Position numbers and translations under genes: made by a program. 64,000 nucleotides of DNA from Gaeumannomyces sp. JS-464. Its lineage: Eukaryota > Ascomycota > Sordariomycetes > Magnaporthales > Magnaporthaceae. This document shows, in pieces, positions 47,138 to 60,413 of this stretch. Under the pieces are notes generated by a model that saw only the letters and a program-made list of their open reading frames with translations, searched no databases and was not told the origin of the DNA. Every line of letters starts with the position of its first letter. Position 1 is the stretch's first letter. The stretch spans positions 1,674,001 to 1,738,000 of the forward strand of contig NGZR01000005.1 of NCBI GenBank assembly GCA_002197995.1, in the 5' to 3' direction.

Positions 47138-49706
47138 ATGGACCGCGACGAGGTGCCACCGCCTCCTACGGCCACTGCTCTCGCACATCGCCGCGCTGCA
47201 GAAGGAGATGGCCTGGCCTTCTAACGATGCCGCTTTGCATGGTGTCACTGCCGAAGCATCCCGGGAGGTTCTGTCTGGTCCCTCGCCCGACTCGGCTTCT
47301 TGTTCTCCTCGACAGGCTTGGGTAACGGCTGCCTCGACTGCCACCGCCCGCCGAGGGAGGAGCAAGCACACCTACTCTACCAGGGGCTCGAGGCAGCGCA
47401 CGGGCCAGAGGACACAGCGAAGACCTTCCGATGGCGACGAGGCCCCCTCATCATCCTCGTCCCAGGCCTTCGCTAACAAGGCCTGTATATGGAGCGATGC
47501 CGCAATGCCGACGCCCATCGTCCGCAAGATCCGGTACCACCAGCTGTCTTCCCCCGTGGGGCCGCCGCGGCCCCCGCCGAAGTTTGCCATCGATGATGGT
47601 GACTCGACGGATCGGCATCTGCAGGGCGGCCGTCGGACGGCGGGCGCCGCCCCCGCACGCTCCGCTGTGGAGGAGGATCTGGCCGGGCTGCGGCGCACAA
47701 CTCCGGCCTGCGTTTTTAACATGTACGAGGCCATCCTGCGCGCCACCGAGTCGCTCCTCCGCGCGACCGCCGAACCAGTAGCCGCAGAAGAGCGGGCGAC
47801 GGCCCCGGTCCTGGTGGCGCCCAAATCGCTCTTCGCCATGTGTCTGCGTCAGGTGCCCGCCTACATCGCTGGTCGCCAGGAGTGGGAGCGCGAGGAGGCC
47901 GAGGCCCGGGGCGAGAAGGCGGCCTTCAACCCGTCCGAGGTCTCCTTCGGCGTCTACAGCGAGCTCGAAGGACTGGGGCCCGGCGACGGCGCCGGGTACA
48001 GGCATTTGCGGGCCGTCGTCAGGGCCCACGGCATCCGCATCCTCCGCGACGCCATCGTACAAGGCATTCTCGCCGACGCCGCCTTCTGCGCCGCCCTGCT
48101 CAGGCTCTGCCTGCTCTTCAATGCCGGATGATCCTTCGAGCAGCCTTGGCGCAAGCTCCGGAGTTCCCGGGACCTGTGGGACCCGACAGCGCGCTTAGCG
48201 AGAGCCCCGCCTTGGCTCCCATACGCCTGCTGCTCACCGTCGCGGAAACGTCCAGGCGAGACGCGTTTGCGTTGCGGGAGATGGCGGGCCTCCTGTCGAG
48301 TGGAAAGCTGCCGCAGGAATGGATGTGGACTCCGGTGTTCCGGAAGCTCTGGGCGACTGCAGTGCGAGCTATCTCGGGCAGCGGACCTTGCCAGGGGGCG
48401 ATCGAATTTACAACAATATCACTCAACATTCTTTGCAAGCATATCAGCCGCCGGAATAGAAAATCGGTCGCCAAGCAAGACGACGAGAATAGCGGCGCCT
48501 GGGAGAGGACACTGGATTCCTCTTTGGCTTCACTAGCAACAATGTTGACCGTTGGACATGAATCGCTCGCCGAGCCGGAAACCAGCTGCTCAAGGCATGA
48601 CAAGATAGCAATCATCTCCAAACGGGTCAGAATTATCTTACACTCCTCACTGGCAGCATCAACAGGGAGGGGTATCCGCCAGTCTGGAGGCGGTACTTTT
48701 CTCTTACTTCTTACACTCTATCTCTCCGCCAGCCCCGACATGGAGAACGACTCTACTACGGCCGCCGCCAGGGAGCGACTAGAGCTGCTGTGGGAGGAAT
48801 CATCCGGAGCCAGGACATCACAGCACCACGGCAGAGCTGTCACGCTCATTAGCTCGATCGCTCAGTGCTGCGGGAGGGGCACGGGCTCGCAGTCGTCGAG
48901 ATATCTCAAGGGTCTGTGCGGGCGAGTACACTCCCTGGACGTGGATGGCGAGCTTTTCAAAAGGCTTGAGGCGGACTGTGCATTCTTGCTTGCGCACAGG
49001 ACAAATGACCTGCGAGACCTTGCATTTGCCGAGACACTCGGTCAGCCGCGAGCCGGGGCCGATGGACCAGCACACGAGACGACGGAACCCGCAGGCGACG
49101 GGCCATCCGCACCAAACATGTTTACAGGATACACGTGGGATGATGGCATCAGCGAGTGGGTTCTCGAGAGCCCAGCGCCGGGCAAGCCGCAGATGCTACC
49201 GTCATCTCGGTCCCACAGCAGCAACAATAGAATCAGCAGCATCACCTCCAGGAGGTGCCGTACTGCCTCTCCCGTCGTTTCGCAACCCGAGACGCCTCCA
49301 CGAATTGATAGGCGACGAACCCTCCGCTCCCAAACAGCTGACGCCGGCCACTCCAACGGCCTCGCGGGAAAGCGGTGGGGCGACCGTGGCGACGCGACAA
49401 GCGTGGGAGCCGCGGCAGAGTCACCGGTAGATGACAGCAGCGGCGATGACGACGAGCTGTCGTTCGATTCCTCCTTTACGTGCCGTGAGAACCCGACCTT
49501 GAAGAGGCGCAGGGCGACGACGGCCGGCCGGGGATCCCCTGCGCCGGGTGAACGGGAAACGCTCGGTCAGCACCACGGTAATGCTGTCACTTCGGAGCCA
49601 CGGCAGCAGCAGCGACAGGAGAGGCGCCGCCGCCGCGGTTTCCAGGAAGAGAGCGAGGCGGAGCCTCGACCCGGAGCAGACGAGCGACGACGAGCTCTGC
49701 ATGTGA
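47138..49706 (+). CDS. Conserved-looking protein of unknown function (frame-broken)
   Basis: I do not recognise this family. The ATG at 47138 gives MDRDEVPP; one shift then leads into LLRPLLSHIAALQKEMAWPS and a Ser/Thr/Arg-rich disordered segment. A helical domain follows (CVFNMYEAILRATESLLRAT; LFAMCLRQVPAYIAGRQEWE; FGVYSELEGLG; ILADAAFCAALLRLCLLFNA). A second shift at about 48130 leads into another helical region (APIRLLLTVAETSRRDAFAL; ILCKHISRRNRKS) and a conserved-looking GYTWDDGISEWVLESP motif near 49125. A third shift near 49500-49600 would give a basic, acidic-ended tail SRKRARRSLDPEQTSDDELC M, stopping at 49706; without it the frame runs to 49771. The helical repeats and the basic SRKRARR segment suggest a nuclear protein, which is inference only. 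About 855 residues, no clear introns. Confidence 0.6.
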
Positions 49707-49771
49707 ACGAGACTGCCATTCACCATCTTTTTCCGGGCCGGCATCCTCGTCTTCTCCTGCATTTCGGATGA

Positions 49772-52700
49772 CGCCACACGCCTCTCTTTCTTGTTTACCC
49801 CCAAGCACGCCGTTGATGCTATTCTGCGTCCGCGGGCTGCGCTTGAAGCCCTCATGCCAAGGGAGGCGATTACGCGCTTCGAGTTTAGATTCGGATCTCT
49901 AAGCCACTTCTATACCGGGACGCGAAGCGACGGGGGCCGCCCTTTATGGTTCCTGTCCATCCCCGTTTCTCGGGATTTACCCATGTCTATGTACTGACTC
50001 GGTCCATCTGTGTCTGGGTTGCTGTGGGGGGCTGATTGACGTCTACCTATTTTTGTGTCCGCCTAAACGATGTTCCGACGAGGAATCCTGTCCGTGCTCT
50101 TGAGCGTGCGCCCCATCAGTCACCCGGCCATAGGGCAGCCGGTGGTGGCGCGAAGGGGGCTTTTGGCGGGTTGAATCATAGTTCACGATTGTATTTTAGT
50201 AGATATGTTCGACGAGTCTGGGCATTCATGTGAGCTAGGAGGTCTCCATTGGCCAGCATGGCAGGGTGTCGGGATTGCCTGGCACATGTGTACATTGTAA
50301 ATGCTGTGTCATTTTAAGATATTAAAGCCTATTATATTTGTACCGAAAGAGCCTCAAGTTCTGGACCAGGGATGATCGATCGCGTGGCCGCGCCTGTCCG
50401 TTCGTCGGTCGGGGTGGCGCGCATCGACAAAACAAACATACCCAGCACGGGGGGGGGGACAGACCCCCCCGTCCTGCCATTTTCGGGACGCTGACGGATT
50501 CGGTCGCTGCGTGCGTGGCAATCAACCGATGCAAGGTTTCTCATTTGAGAAGGTTTCAAGCCGGGACAACCATTCGCCCGTCGGTCGGGGGAGGACCATG
50601 GGAGGACGTGATTATCATGGACAACCGGGGCGCGTGAATCACAAACGCTGAGGGTGCTGATCCAAGTTTCGAGATGTTTGCTTTGGGGCAGATTACCTAT
50701 TTCTGAGTAAACCATGGGGCCTTCGCTGGGGTGTCTCACAGCTGTCAAGAGATCGGCGGCGAAACAGAGAGTGAATGGCAGCGGGAGCTCCGCAAGGGTG
50801 GTGATGGCGTTTGGGCATTTCCACACATCCCCTTTTTTTCCCCCCAGCATCCCCGGCGGCTCAACAGCTCCTCCCCGCCGCAGACAGTTGTTTGCTAAAT
50901 CTGATGATGGCGTTTTGAGATAGTTTGGAATGCGCGTGTTCGTTGTCCTCTTGGTGTTTCTTGTTTCCATCCATGCTTCTTCTTCTGGCTTCATTCCCGT
51001 AATTATCTTGTCACCAATGATCTGTGGGCACTCGACACTCTAGATGCTTCTTTTTTTTTTTGCCTCATTGGGGATTGAAAAAAAAACCAAAAAAAAACCA
51101 AAAAAACCAAGACATTTGGCGATGAAGGGGAGAAGCAAACACTTGTCGCACCAGCGCCAGCAAGTCACATGTTCCTCACCCCTTTGCGCGGTGGTGCTTG
51201 GGCGCGCGCCTTTTCTAGCGGCATGTGGGCGTCCTCCTTTCATGCAAGCAGCCCGAATGTTGGGGAAAATCGGGTAGCCAAGTGGGAAGCGGCACGGTTT
51301 CGACTCGTCGGGCCCATTGATCGGCCAACCCACCCGACCCAGCCTTCTGCAGCTCGCCGCTCTCGAATTTATGAAGTCTCAACCCGAAAAACAAACAACG
51401 GCTGTTGGGAGTTGGTGGTGACGGGAACACAAGTGAAGGCAAGGGAAGGCGATGGTGTGGGACCTCTTCAACCCGAGACGTTGAAGGAGCCTCCTCCCGA
51501 CGGCCCTCCTCGCCTGTTCTTGTCTGGCGCAAACAACGGGCAGCGATAAACACGTGGGAAGGGGATGGAGAGGAAAAAGAAAAGGAAGGGCCGTGGCCGA
51601 AACACCACGGCTGGCCACTCAGCACCAAGGGACGGGGGCGGGTGCAGGCAGATCTCAGCTAAATGATGCGCGGCCGGCGGACCGATCGCGCGACCCGAGC
51701 TCGGTTTTCGTTGCCACAGCCTCCGCGGCGGGATTGAAACATGAGCAAGGTTCCGGTAATTAACACGGCCAGATGAACAGGCCACACGCTAAGGAGAAAG
51801 CAAGTCGAGGCGAGTTCTATCTGGTGGCTTTCGATGAGCACGACAGCAAGTATGTGGTGATGGGAGTTTCGATCCCGCATCCTCCTCCTCCTCTTCCTCT
51901 TCCTCCTGGTCCCTGGTGTTGCAGAGGCTCCGTGCCTTATCCCTCGACACGGGTCTTGTAAATGGGTAGGCAGGTACCTAGGTAGGTAGTGGCTGCATTG
52001 ACGGTGTGCAAAAAGGGCAGCTCGTCGCAAGAAAATTCTAAACGGTTGTTTGGAGATAATTGCAGGATTACCAAATCGGGGGGTTTGGTTTTATTCTTCC
52101 CTTTATTTCCGTATCCGGCTCTTGGCTTGATGCGCCAGCTAGGCTCCAAGCTTGCTTTTTCTAGACGGACACGATGGATTTTGATAGCGTTGGCAGCCAA
52201 ACGAGCACATCATGGGGAATCCATGGCCTTGGGCGCCGTGTGGCGTGTTTCATCGCTCGGAGGTCGCAGGGGTCTGTCGTCCAATCGGTCGGCCAACGTC
52301 TGCCGTCGGCGCGCAGGGAGCAGCAATGGTCTTTTTTTTTCTTTTCTTTTTTTTTTCCTTCCGCGTCGCGAGCCCCTGGAACCGCGCAGCGCAACGCACT
52401 GCAACGGCAGCACGGCACAGACAAAAAAGCTTGCAGGCCAACCAAGGCAAGGACGTGAATCCTGGTTGCTGATGACCTGCAGAGTGCAAGGGGAGCAGGA
52501 GGATTGCTGGTGCCGTAAGCCAACGCTGCACGCACAGGCAAAAGGCTTGAGGTGTGGGAAAACCCGAGTCCGTTCGTCAGCCTGGTGCGGCACTGCGGAT
52601 GGTTTCCCAGACTCGCGCACCACCCGAAGTGGACGAGGCCCATCCCGTCGAAGCGCAGCTCAGAAATGGTTCGGTTGGTCAAACTCTCGTGGCCCGCCAA

Positions 52701-54131
52701 TGCAACAAGAGAGAACCCAATCGTCCGAGGCGGTCCCACATCATCAAACCGACTGTGACCATAAAGAGGAATGGCAGAGCAGACCTGGAGCATCGCTTGA
52801 ATGCTCGGTTTGCTTGATCGCTTGATCGCGTCGTCGCTTGATCGGGCGATGGCCTCTCGTCCTTCCGCTGCTATCTTGGGGCTGGGCGACGCAGGGGACT
52901 GAGGCAGCCTGGGAAAAATAGCACGCTGGCTGCATTACGAAGCCGTGGGGAAAGGGTATTAATGGCGTGGAAAGGGGGCCGCGGGTGGGGAGCGTGGCAG
53001 GCCCGATCCCGGTTCTGGCCCTGGCACTGGCTGGGCGATGCTGATGATCAGTGACCGGGGCTGCAAGGCTCGACTGTCGCATTTGGGACGTGGGCAGTGG
53101 GGCGACGAGAGCGTGTCCCCTGCCAGTGTAGCCAGTGTCCGCCCCTTCCCTGCAGCCAAGCGCCCTCCAGCTGGCCCGCAACGGCACTGCTGCAGGGGCC
53201 GCCTGCGCTGCCGCGCTGCATTGCAGGGAAGGCACGCCGATGCAGGGGAGGAGGCGACGACTGCTGGCATTCCAGAGTGCCATCGCCTACCTGTGGATGC
53301 CGTCCTGCTCCCATGTTATATTCTACAAGGCCTCGTATCCCCCCTTTTTGGCATTTCCTGCCCTTCCCTCCCCCTCACCACCAATCTAACCTTTAGTTGG
53401 GTTCGGAACGTCATTCCTTTCGACCTCGTCCTCCGAGACACTTTTCGCTTCTGCCAAGAGCCTTGTCTCTTACTTCCTTGTTTCCCTTCTCATTTTCTTC
53501 TTTTATTTATCCTGTGCTCCCTCTGGCCCGACGCCGGTCCCTACGACGCACGATACCCATTCGACGGACTGAACACCCCCTGGCCGCATATCGGCTTCGA
53601 CAAATAACTGGTTTTTCGCACGACCGGGTCGATCTTTTGCGCACGGAGGAACTCCAAAGCCTGGCCAGAGCAGGGACCAGAGCAAACAACCAAAGAAAGA
53701 GCAAGGAAAGGAGCTTTGGCTTTGGACTCAAGGACAACTCAGCCCGTCACCACCCAGACGCCTGGACCGACTCGACGACTAGAGTGCTCCGAGACTGTCG
53801 TCATCCCCGGATTCCAGCCCATCTTTTACTTTCTCCTTCACTTCTCTCTTTCCTTTACTTCCCTTCGGTTCCTCGGCACTGCCATCTTTTTTTTCTCTTC
53901 CTTGGTCGGTGATCCTGCCGTTTGATATCCGGCCACCATCTTCAGTTGCAAGGTCCTCTCACCTACCGACCTAGTTAGCCTGGCTGCCCAACAGCTCGAG
54001 GAGTTCCCACGGCGGTTGGCGTGAGTTCGGACGCCACCTCGAACGGAGACGTTACCGTCGACCCCGTTGAGAAAGAAAGGGGCCGTCAACGAGCTGAACA
54101 CACACGCAAACAACCCACACAACTCGACACC
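49772..54131. other. Long intergenic region and 5' leader of the reductase gene
   Basis: About 4.3 kb with no recognisable protein. It contains T runs (51050-51061), an A/C-rich AAAAAACCAAAAAAAACC tract (51077-51110), a G/C homopolymer pair (50451-50470) and TAGGTA words near 51965-51990. The block 53380-54131, C/T-rich with several short upstream ATG frames, is probably a promoter and long 5' UTR. Confidence 0.5.
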
Positions 54132-55990
54132 ATGTCGGCACCGGCAAATATGTCGGCGCCTGCAAACGCAACGGCGCCCGCCAACGCCACGGCCGGCGCC
54201 GGCGCCACAAAGCCCTTCAACCCTGAGCTGGAGAACAAGCTGCTCGCCGACTACCTGTACTATCTGGGATCCCTCGCCGCCGTCATGATCGTGTGGAGGG
54301 TCTGGAACTGGGTGGCCAAGTACGTGCGGACAGTGTCGTCGCTCCAGAACGAGACGCAGCGCTACTTCGCCAAGACCAGCCCAACGGCTTCGTGGTTCAA
54401 GCGTGAGATGCGGTATGCGCCCATCTTCCGCAAACGCCACAACCGCGAGTTCCAGCTTTCCTCGGCCGTCAACATGGGCACCCTGCCCACCGTCTGCAGC
54501 TCGCCCTGCTCGCTGGCTACGTCGCTACCAACGTCGCCTTCTGCGTCATCAACATCCCTCTGCACGCAAACTTCGACTCGGCCGCTAGCCAGCTGCGCAA
54601 CAGGACCGGTGTCCTTGCTGTTGTCAACATGGTTCCCCTGTGGCTCCTCGCCGGCCGCAACAACCCGCTCATCAACCTGCTGGGCATCTCGTTCGACACC
54701 ATGAACCTGCTTCACCGGTGGCTCGGCCGCATCGTCGTCCTCGAAGCAGTCACGCACACTCTGGCCTACATGATCCCCAAGTCTAACAAGGTTGGCTGGG
54801 AGGCCGTGTTTGCTGGCACCTTCAAGTCTCAATTCCTCATGTTTGGATTCACGGTAAGTAACCCTCTGCATGTTCACTGAGCGCCGGCAAAGATCCTGAC
54901 CGAGAGCAAACAAACAGGGAACCATCGCCTTCGTGTTCATTTTCTTCCAGGCTTGGAGCCCAATTCGCCATGCTGCTTATGAGACCTTCAAGATCCTCCA
55001 TATCATCGCTGCGGCTGTATCCGTGGCCGGTGTGTGGTACCACTGCCAGCTTGACGAGCTCCCCCACATCAAGTACATCTACACAGTTGTCGCCCTGTGG
55101 TCTTTCGACCGCGCCGCCCGCTTCCTTCGCATCGCCTACTCCAACTTCGGCAGCGGCGGCACCAAGACGCTGGTCGAGGCCCTCCCCGACAACGCCGTCC
55201 GCGTCACTGTCACAATGGCCCGCCCCTGGACCTTCAAGCCCGGCCAACATGCCTATCTCTACTTCCCCACCATCAGCTGGACGCAGTCGCACCCCTTCTC
55301 GGTCGCATGGAGTGCCGAGAGCGAGACGGCGCTGGCCGGCGACGCCGACAAGGGCCTCGCCATGAACCGCCAGGACGTTCTTTCCATGGGTAGGACAAGC
55401 ATGTCGTTTGTCATTCGCGCCCGTACCGGCGCCACCGCGTCGCTCTACAAGAAGGCTGCCGCAAAGCCCTCAGGTCGCCTCATCACGCGGTGCCTGGTTG
55501 AGGGACCTTACGGTGGCATGCACGACATGTCCTCGTACGGCACGTGCATGCTCTTTGCAGGTGGTGTGGGCATCACTCAGGCGGTCCCGCACGTGCGCGA
55601 TCTGGTTGCCGGTTTCAGCAACGGCACCGTGGCGGCGCGCAAGGTGGTTCTCGTCTGGATCATCCAGACGCCCGAGCACCTCGAGTGGATCCGCCCTTGG
55701 ATGACCGAGATCCTGGCCATGGAGCGCAGGCGAGAGGTGCTCCGGATCATGCTCTTCGTGTCGAGGCCGCGCTCGACAAAGGAGATCCACTCGCCCTCGG
55801 CCACGGTCCAGATGTTCCCTGGCGCCCCAACATCGAGACGCTGCTCGCCATGGAGATGGAGAACCAGGTCGGCGCCATGGGCGTTACCGTCTGTGGCCCC
55901 GGCGCTCTAAGCGACGAGGTCCGCCGCGCCGTCCGGAGCAGGCAAGATCACGGCACCATCGACTTTGTTGAGGAGGCCTTCTCGTGGTAG
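54132..55990 (+). CDS. Ferric/cupric reductase transmembrane component, Fre family (two frame breaks)
   Basis: Plasma-membrane metalloreductase transferring electrons from NADPH via FAD and two hemes to Fe3+/Cu2+. Exons are 54132-54853 and 54918-55990. The Ala/Asn-rich N-terminus carries several potential N-glycosylation sites (NMS, NAT). The ferric-reductase core shows both bis-heme pairs with 13-residue spacing: HRWLGRIVVLEAVTH (His codons at 54713 and 54755) and HIIAAAVSVAGVWYH (54999 and 55041). The FAD motif is HPFSVAW. NADPH-side motifs are EGPYGG, LFAGGVGITQAVPHV and VCGPGALSDEVR. Two single-base losses are evident: near 54490 (MGTLPT then RLQLALLAGYVATNVAF) and near 55822 (MFPG then RPNIETLLAMEMENQVGA). 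Correcting the first makes exon 1 a whole number of codons. About 619 residues. Metal preference cannot be told from sequence. Confidence 0.9.
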
Positions 55991-58085
55991 GGCTGCTCTG
56001 CGAGAGGCGATGGAACAAAGTGGCGAGCGGAATGATAAGATACCAAAAGACAGAGGCCCCTTGCCATTTAACAAAGGGCGTGTTATGTTGTTTCTTTTTT
56101 CATGTTTTCCTTTCTTTTTTTTTTTCTTTGTGGTTTCTATTCTCTATGTGCATACAACTGTGCCGCCCTTGATCTCTCCTTCTCTCCGATCCTTACGCCC
56201 TCTTGACCGATATCTCACCCCGCTGCCTCCTTGTGTACAGCTCTACGCAAAGATGTGGGACAGGAGGGAAAACACCCTCTACTTTAAGCACCTCGTTAAG
56301 CGAGGGCTACGACTTGCCCAATCTTTCCTCGATTTCTTGTACATATCTTTCTTCTTCTTTTTTCACTCCTTGCAGCGTCACGGTTGGAGGGGATCATCAC
56401 ATTGTGTATATGAAGCCTACAAAAAGAGGGTCCTTCTACGAAATAAAGACCTGACCTTTTTCACGATCAGATCCTGGACTCATGCATGACGCAAAGTATT
56501 TTTTTTTTCTCTCTCCCAAACGATTACCATTCAACGCGTATCGGTCTTGACGTTGAGATTTATCCCACAGCCGGGGCCAGACCGGTCGTTCGTATTCTCG
56601 CCGGTAGACCCCCCGTCGGTGCGACAGGTTGACCCCAACGTGTGCGACTGTGGGAAGCAAGGCCCAGATGCTGTGTATGTGCAATATCTCAGCTCCCCCC
56701 CCCCCTCAAGGGGTCGGGACCCCCCGCCCGCCCGCGCTCCAGGGAGCAGCAGCACGCCACCCACACGGAAAGGCATCGTCATAGCTATACGAGCCGTGTG
56801 TGACGCGAAGTACGCCATCTGTGGTCTGGGGGGCTTACTGACGCCGTCCAAGAGTCAATGTTTTTTTTCTTTCTTTCTTTCTTTTCATCCCCCTCCGTAT
56901 TATTACCCGGTCAGGTTCACAGGCGGCTTAACCAGCCGCCCGCAGCAATCCTGCATGCGTCCCAGCGCGATGCCGTGTCTGCGAGAGGGGAAGACCCGAA
57001 AACAAGCAAAGGGATGAGGCGACTGGCGACGGCGCCTAGAACCCAGTGGCGACGGACAGCACGGGGCGTTGTCCCGAAGCGAACCCCTCCCGGCGCCCTC
57101 GGGTTGCTTCTCGACCGCCCCATGCATGCACCCAGGTATGGATGTGGTGTAGACTTTTTTTCTCCGCCACGGGAGTATTTGTAAACTCCTTGATTTGCCT
57201 CATTTCTCTCTTGTTTCATCACTGCTAGGTAAGCTAGGTAGAGGTAGGTAGATAAGTTGGCGGCTACATGGATGGAGGTTCCCGCGTGTTCCTGCCCTCG
57301 GGTAGATCTGCATAATCCAGCGGGGGATGGCGAGGGGCCAAGGGGTGGGCGACGGGTTCCAGAGCCGGAAGCGAGATTGTTGGTGTTTGATTTCAGAAAT
57401 GGAGGAAAAATCTTGGCTTGCTCGTCTTGACAAGTCCCAGAGATCAAGATGAAATCTCCGCAAGGAACCGAACCCGAGAAAAGCACGGAAAGGGGAAATC
57501 AGAAACCGGGGAAAGAGATATCAAGAAATGAGAAGATACAAGTACAACGCTGCCGGAATGAAAAGCAATAAAAGAAAAAAATAAAAATAAAAATCACCAA
57601 CCAACCCTCCCACGGAACCGATTCGCCTCTTAAATGCAGTGTCATCCATGATGGGCCCGGGCAAAGGAGAGTGAATACAACGCTGTCGCATGGGCCTTAA
57701 AGCCACCGCGCAGCAAGAACATGAGAAGAAGAAAACAGGGAAATGTAATACGCGACGCAACCATCATAATACACTGGCGTGAACGTAAGCACAGACCGTC
57801 ATCACTGGGTTTTGGGTGGTGGCCTGGTTTGATTGGGGAGCCAAACTCAGCTGGCTTCCGCGATAGCAGACGTGGAGCAGATAAAAAGGGTGGGGTGTGG
57901 AAAGGCCCGAGTCCATCAAGAGGTGTGAGGGCGGGCTGAGTAACATCAAGTCAATCGATACCTGGTCGGAGCCTTTCCCGTGAGGGATAGGATCAAAGGT
58001 ACACAGGCTGGGGTACAACCCGATAGGACACATGCGTGCCACGGATCGAGTTAGGCTCGGGCCTTTTCGTAGTGGCGACGATCCC
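55991..58085. other. Spacer between convergent genes
   Basis: 3' UTR-like T-rich sequence (56110-56130, 56350-56370, 56501-56510) followed by about 1.5 kb without a gene. TAGGTA words cluster at 57225-57250, and AAATAAAAATAAAAAT is at 57578-57593. Confidence 0.5.
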
Positions 58086-60413
58086 CTACCTGCCATTGGC
58101 AGCGGGAGCGACTTGGAAGCCACGGCTGACTGGCGCGTGATATGAACCGATGCTTTGAAACCCCCTGCGTTGGTAGGTTAGTAAATCAATGGACGGCGAA
58201 GAACAAGCGTAGGCGGATGAGGAGTGAGATAGAAACTACATACTTTGTCAGGTCGAAGCCTCCATCCTCCTCGACGCCGTTCGCGGCAGATGGTTGCTCC
58301 TGCGGTTCTAGTTTTGGTTGCAGCAACTCCCCTCCAAGCCGTGCTGTGCGTCTTGTCGGGCTCTGGACAGGAGATTTGCTCGGGCCCTGGGGAGGGCTGC
58401 TGCTCTGTGGCAGGGGTTCTAGTCGTGGTCTCGATGGGCTGAAGTCTAGAGCCGACGGGCCCCTCAACGGCGTGCTTCCTATGTCGGCGTATTTCCAGAA
58501 CGGCGCCGGCGAGCTTGTTGGCATATGCTGGCTGGGCCGCTGTGCCGTGCTGGGCGGGGCGAGTCGCAGGTTGACCCGATGCGGCGCCGGCGTTACGAAC
58601 GATCCACCATCCTCCTGGAGATACGAAGAAGTGAGGGTGGGTGACCGAGGGATGTTGTCCTCGGTCTGCAACTCGTCTGTCGCCTCTGTCGACGGCAGAG
58701 CCACGGCCGATGTCGCCGTCTTACGGAAGCGTGGTAGTGGACTGCCGTCGATCCCCAGACCCGATTCGCCGGGGAGGAGGCGACGAGAGCTGCGGTCAGG
58801 AGTCATGTGCAAATCACGAAGAGCTGAGCGGGGCTGAGGTGAGCCAGATGGCGAGACCTTGCGCTTCCGTGAGGAACCGTGGTCTCTAGCTGCCATCTCT
58901 CTCGGGCCCTGGTTCACGTAGTTAAGCTGGTTCGGAGAGGACGGGTTTGAAGAGCCGCGATGGCCGCCGCGCCCTCCCTTGTACGCGCTTCTTGTCATCT
59001 CGTCCTTGACCTCGGGCACGATCTGCCACTTCATGCCCTTGCCGGGTTCATCCGTCGATCTCGCTACCTTCTCAAACGCCTTGTTCAGGGACAGGTTATG
59101 GCGGATGGAATTCTAGTGCTCCAGTCAGTATATGGGTATCATCTGCAAAACGCGCGTGTGGACGCGGGGACAAGCGGGCGGGCGCGCCACTCACCTGCCA
59201 ACCGGCAGCCTGCTGGTGCCTGTAATACGAGTAGTTGGTCATGATGAAGTTGTAGATGCCATTGAGGTTGAGCTTGTCGTCGGCCGTGTTCATGATGGCC
59301 TGAGTGATCATCTGCGCATAGCTGTACTGCGGCTTGATGTGCTTGTTCTCATCCAGGCTCAGGTCGACGTCGTTGGGGTTCATGAGCATGGTGCCATCCT
59401 TGAACTGCGGCGACCTATTCTGGGACCCGGTGCCGCGACTGCGCACCGACGGCGGTGTTCCTGGGCGCCTGTAGTCCGGAGGCGCCGGCGCAATTGTTTG
59501 AGGCAATGGCTGGCTACGGGGCAGTGCAACCCTCCCGCTCACGGCCTGGACGGCGCTGGACGAGGTGGTAGGGCGGAGGGCGTCCTCGACCACCTCGGCG
59601 TCCTTGCCCGTGCCGGAGAACTCGGTGCCCTGGAGCCCGGCTCGCTCGATGTAGGTAGGGTGTATGCGCAGCGGCGCGCTATCGAGGGGGAGGACAAAAA
59701 TCATCTCGATGCCGCCAATCTCGATGACCCTTCCGCTTGTCAGTGGGGTCGACACGCCCTGCTTCTGGGGCTCGCCATCCAACTTGACGCCGTTGCGGCC
59801 CTTAACCTCGAGTGTCCAAGTAGAGTTGAAGGTGATCATGGCGTGCTGGCGCGAGATCATTTTGCTCGGCCCCAGGTCGATGTGGACAAAGTCTTTATCG
59901 TTCTCATCCTGGTGTGTTGGCGGCGGGTCCGAGGTCCGGCCGATGTTGATGGTGGTCTTGGTGACGTAGTAGGTCCAGTCCTGGCCGGCTATTTTCGCGA
60001 AGGCCTGGACTCCCTCTTGGTTCTCTTCGTGTATGGCGTTGGCATGATCCTTGCTGGCCTGCAGGACCTGGTCGCGCGGCGACGTCAGGTTCTGCGTGAC
60101 GCGGGTCACCACCTCGAGGGCGTCGTGAAGGTTCACCACGGACGTGTCGGCAATGAGGCTCGAATCGGGCTCCTCGGGGATGTCGTGCTCCGACGAGTTG
60201 GCCTGGGCCTTTTGAGGAATACGTCAGACTGCGCCTACGCGAAAGAGCACCAGCCGGGTGTTGACGTCGAGTACATGAGGCTGCGTTGGGGCAGAAACCT
60301 ACCTGTTTCCTGCGCTTCGCCGGGCGCGAGGGCGATGAATCGTCTGGACGCTCAACGGTCGCATCCCGAACCGAGCCTCGGCGGGTTCGCGAGGAGCGTT
60401 TTGTTGGGGACAT
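58086..60413 (-). CDS. Forkhead transcription factor with FHA domain (Fkh1/Fkh2 type)
   Basis: Nuclear regulator, in yeast relatives controlling G2/M gene clusters. Exons on the minus strand are 60413-60303, 60208-59195, 59112-58244 and 58164-58086; phases agree and give 690 residues with no frame break. The start [17 protein letters not shown] has a basic segment (RPAKRRKQ). The FHA domain spans roughly residues 85-190 ([29 protein letters not shown]). The forkhead domain starts at [20 protein letters not shown], continues [20 protein letters not shown] and [16 protein letters not shown], and ends GMKWQIVPE. An intron splits the recognition helix between GWQ and NSIRHN. The Ser/Pro-rich C-terminus (SP/TP sites) could be a CDK target, and the final exon is short ([17 protein letters not shown]). 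The FHA plus forkhead pair is diagnostic. Confidence 0.94.
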
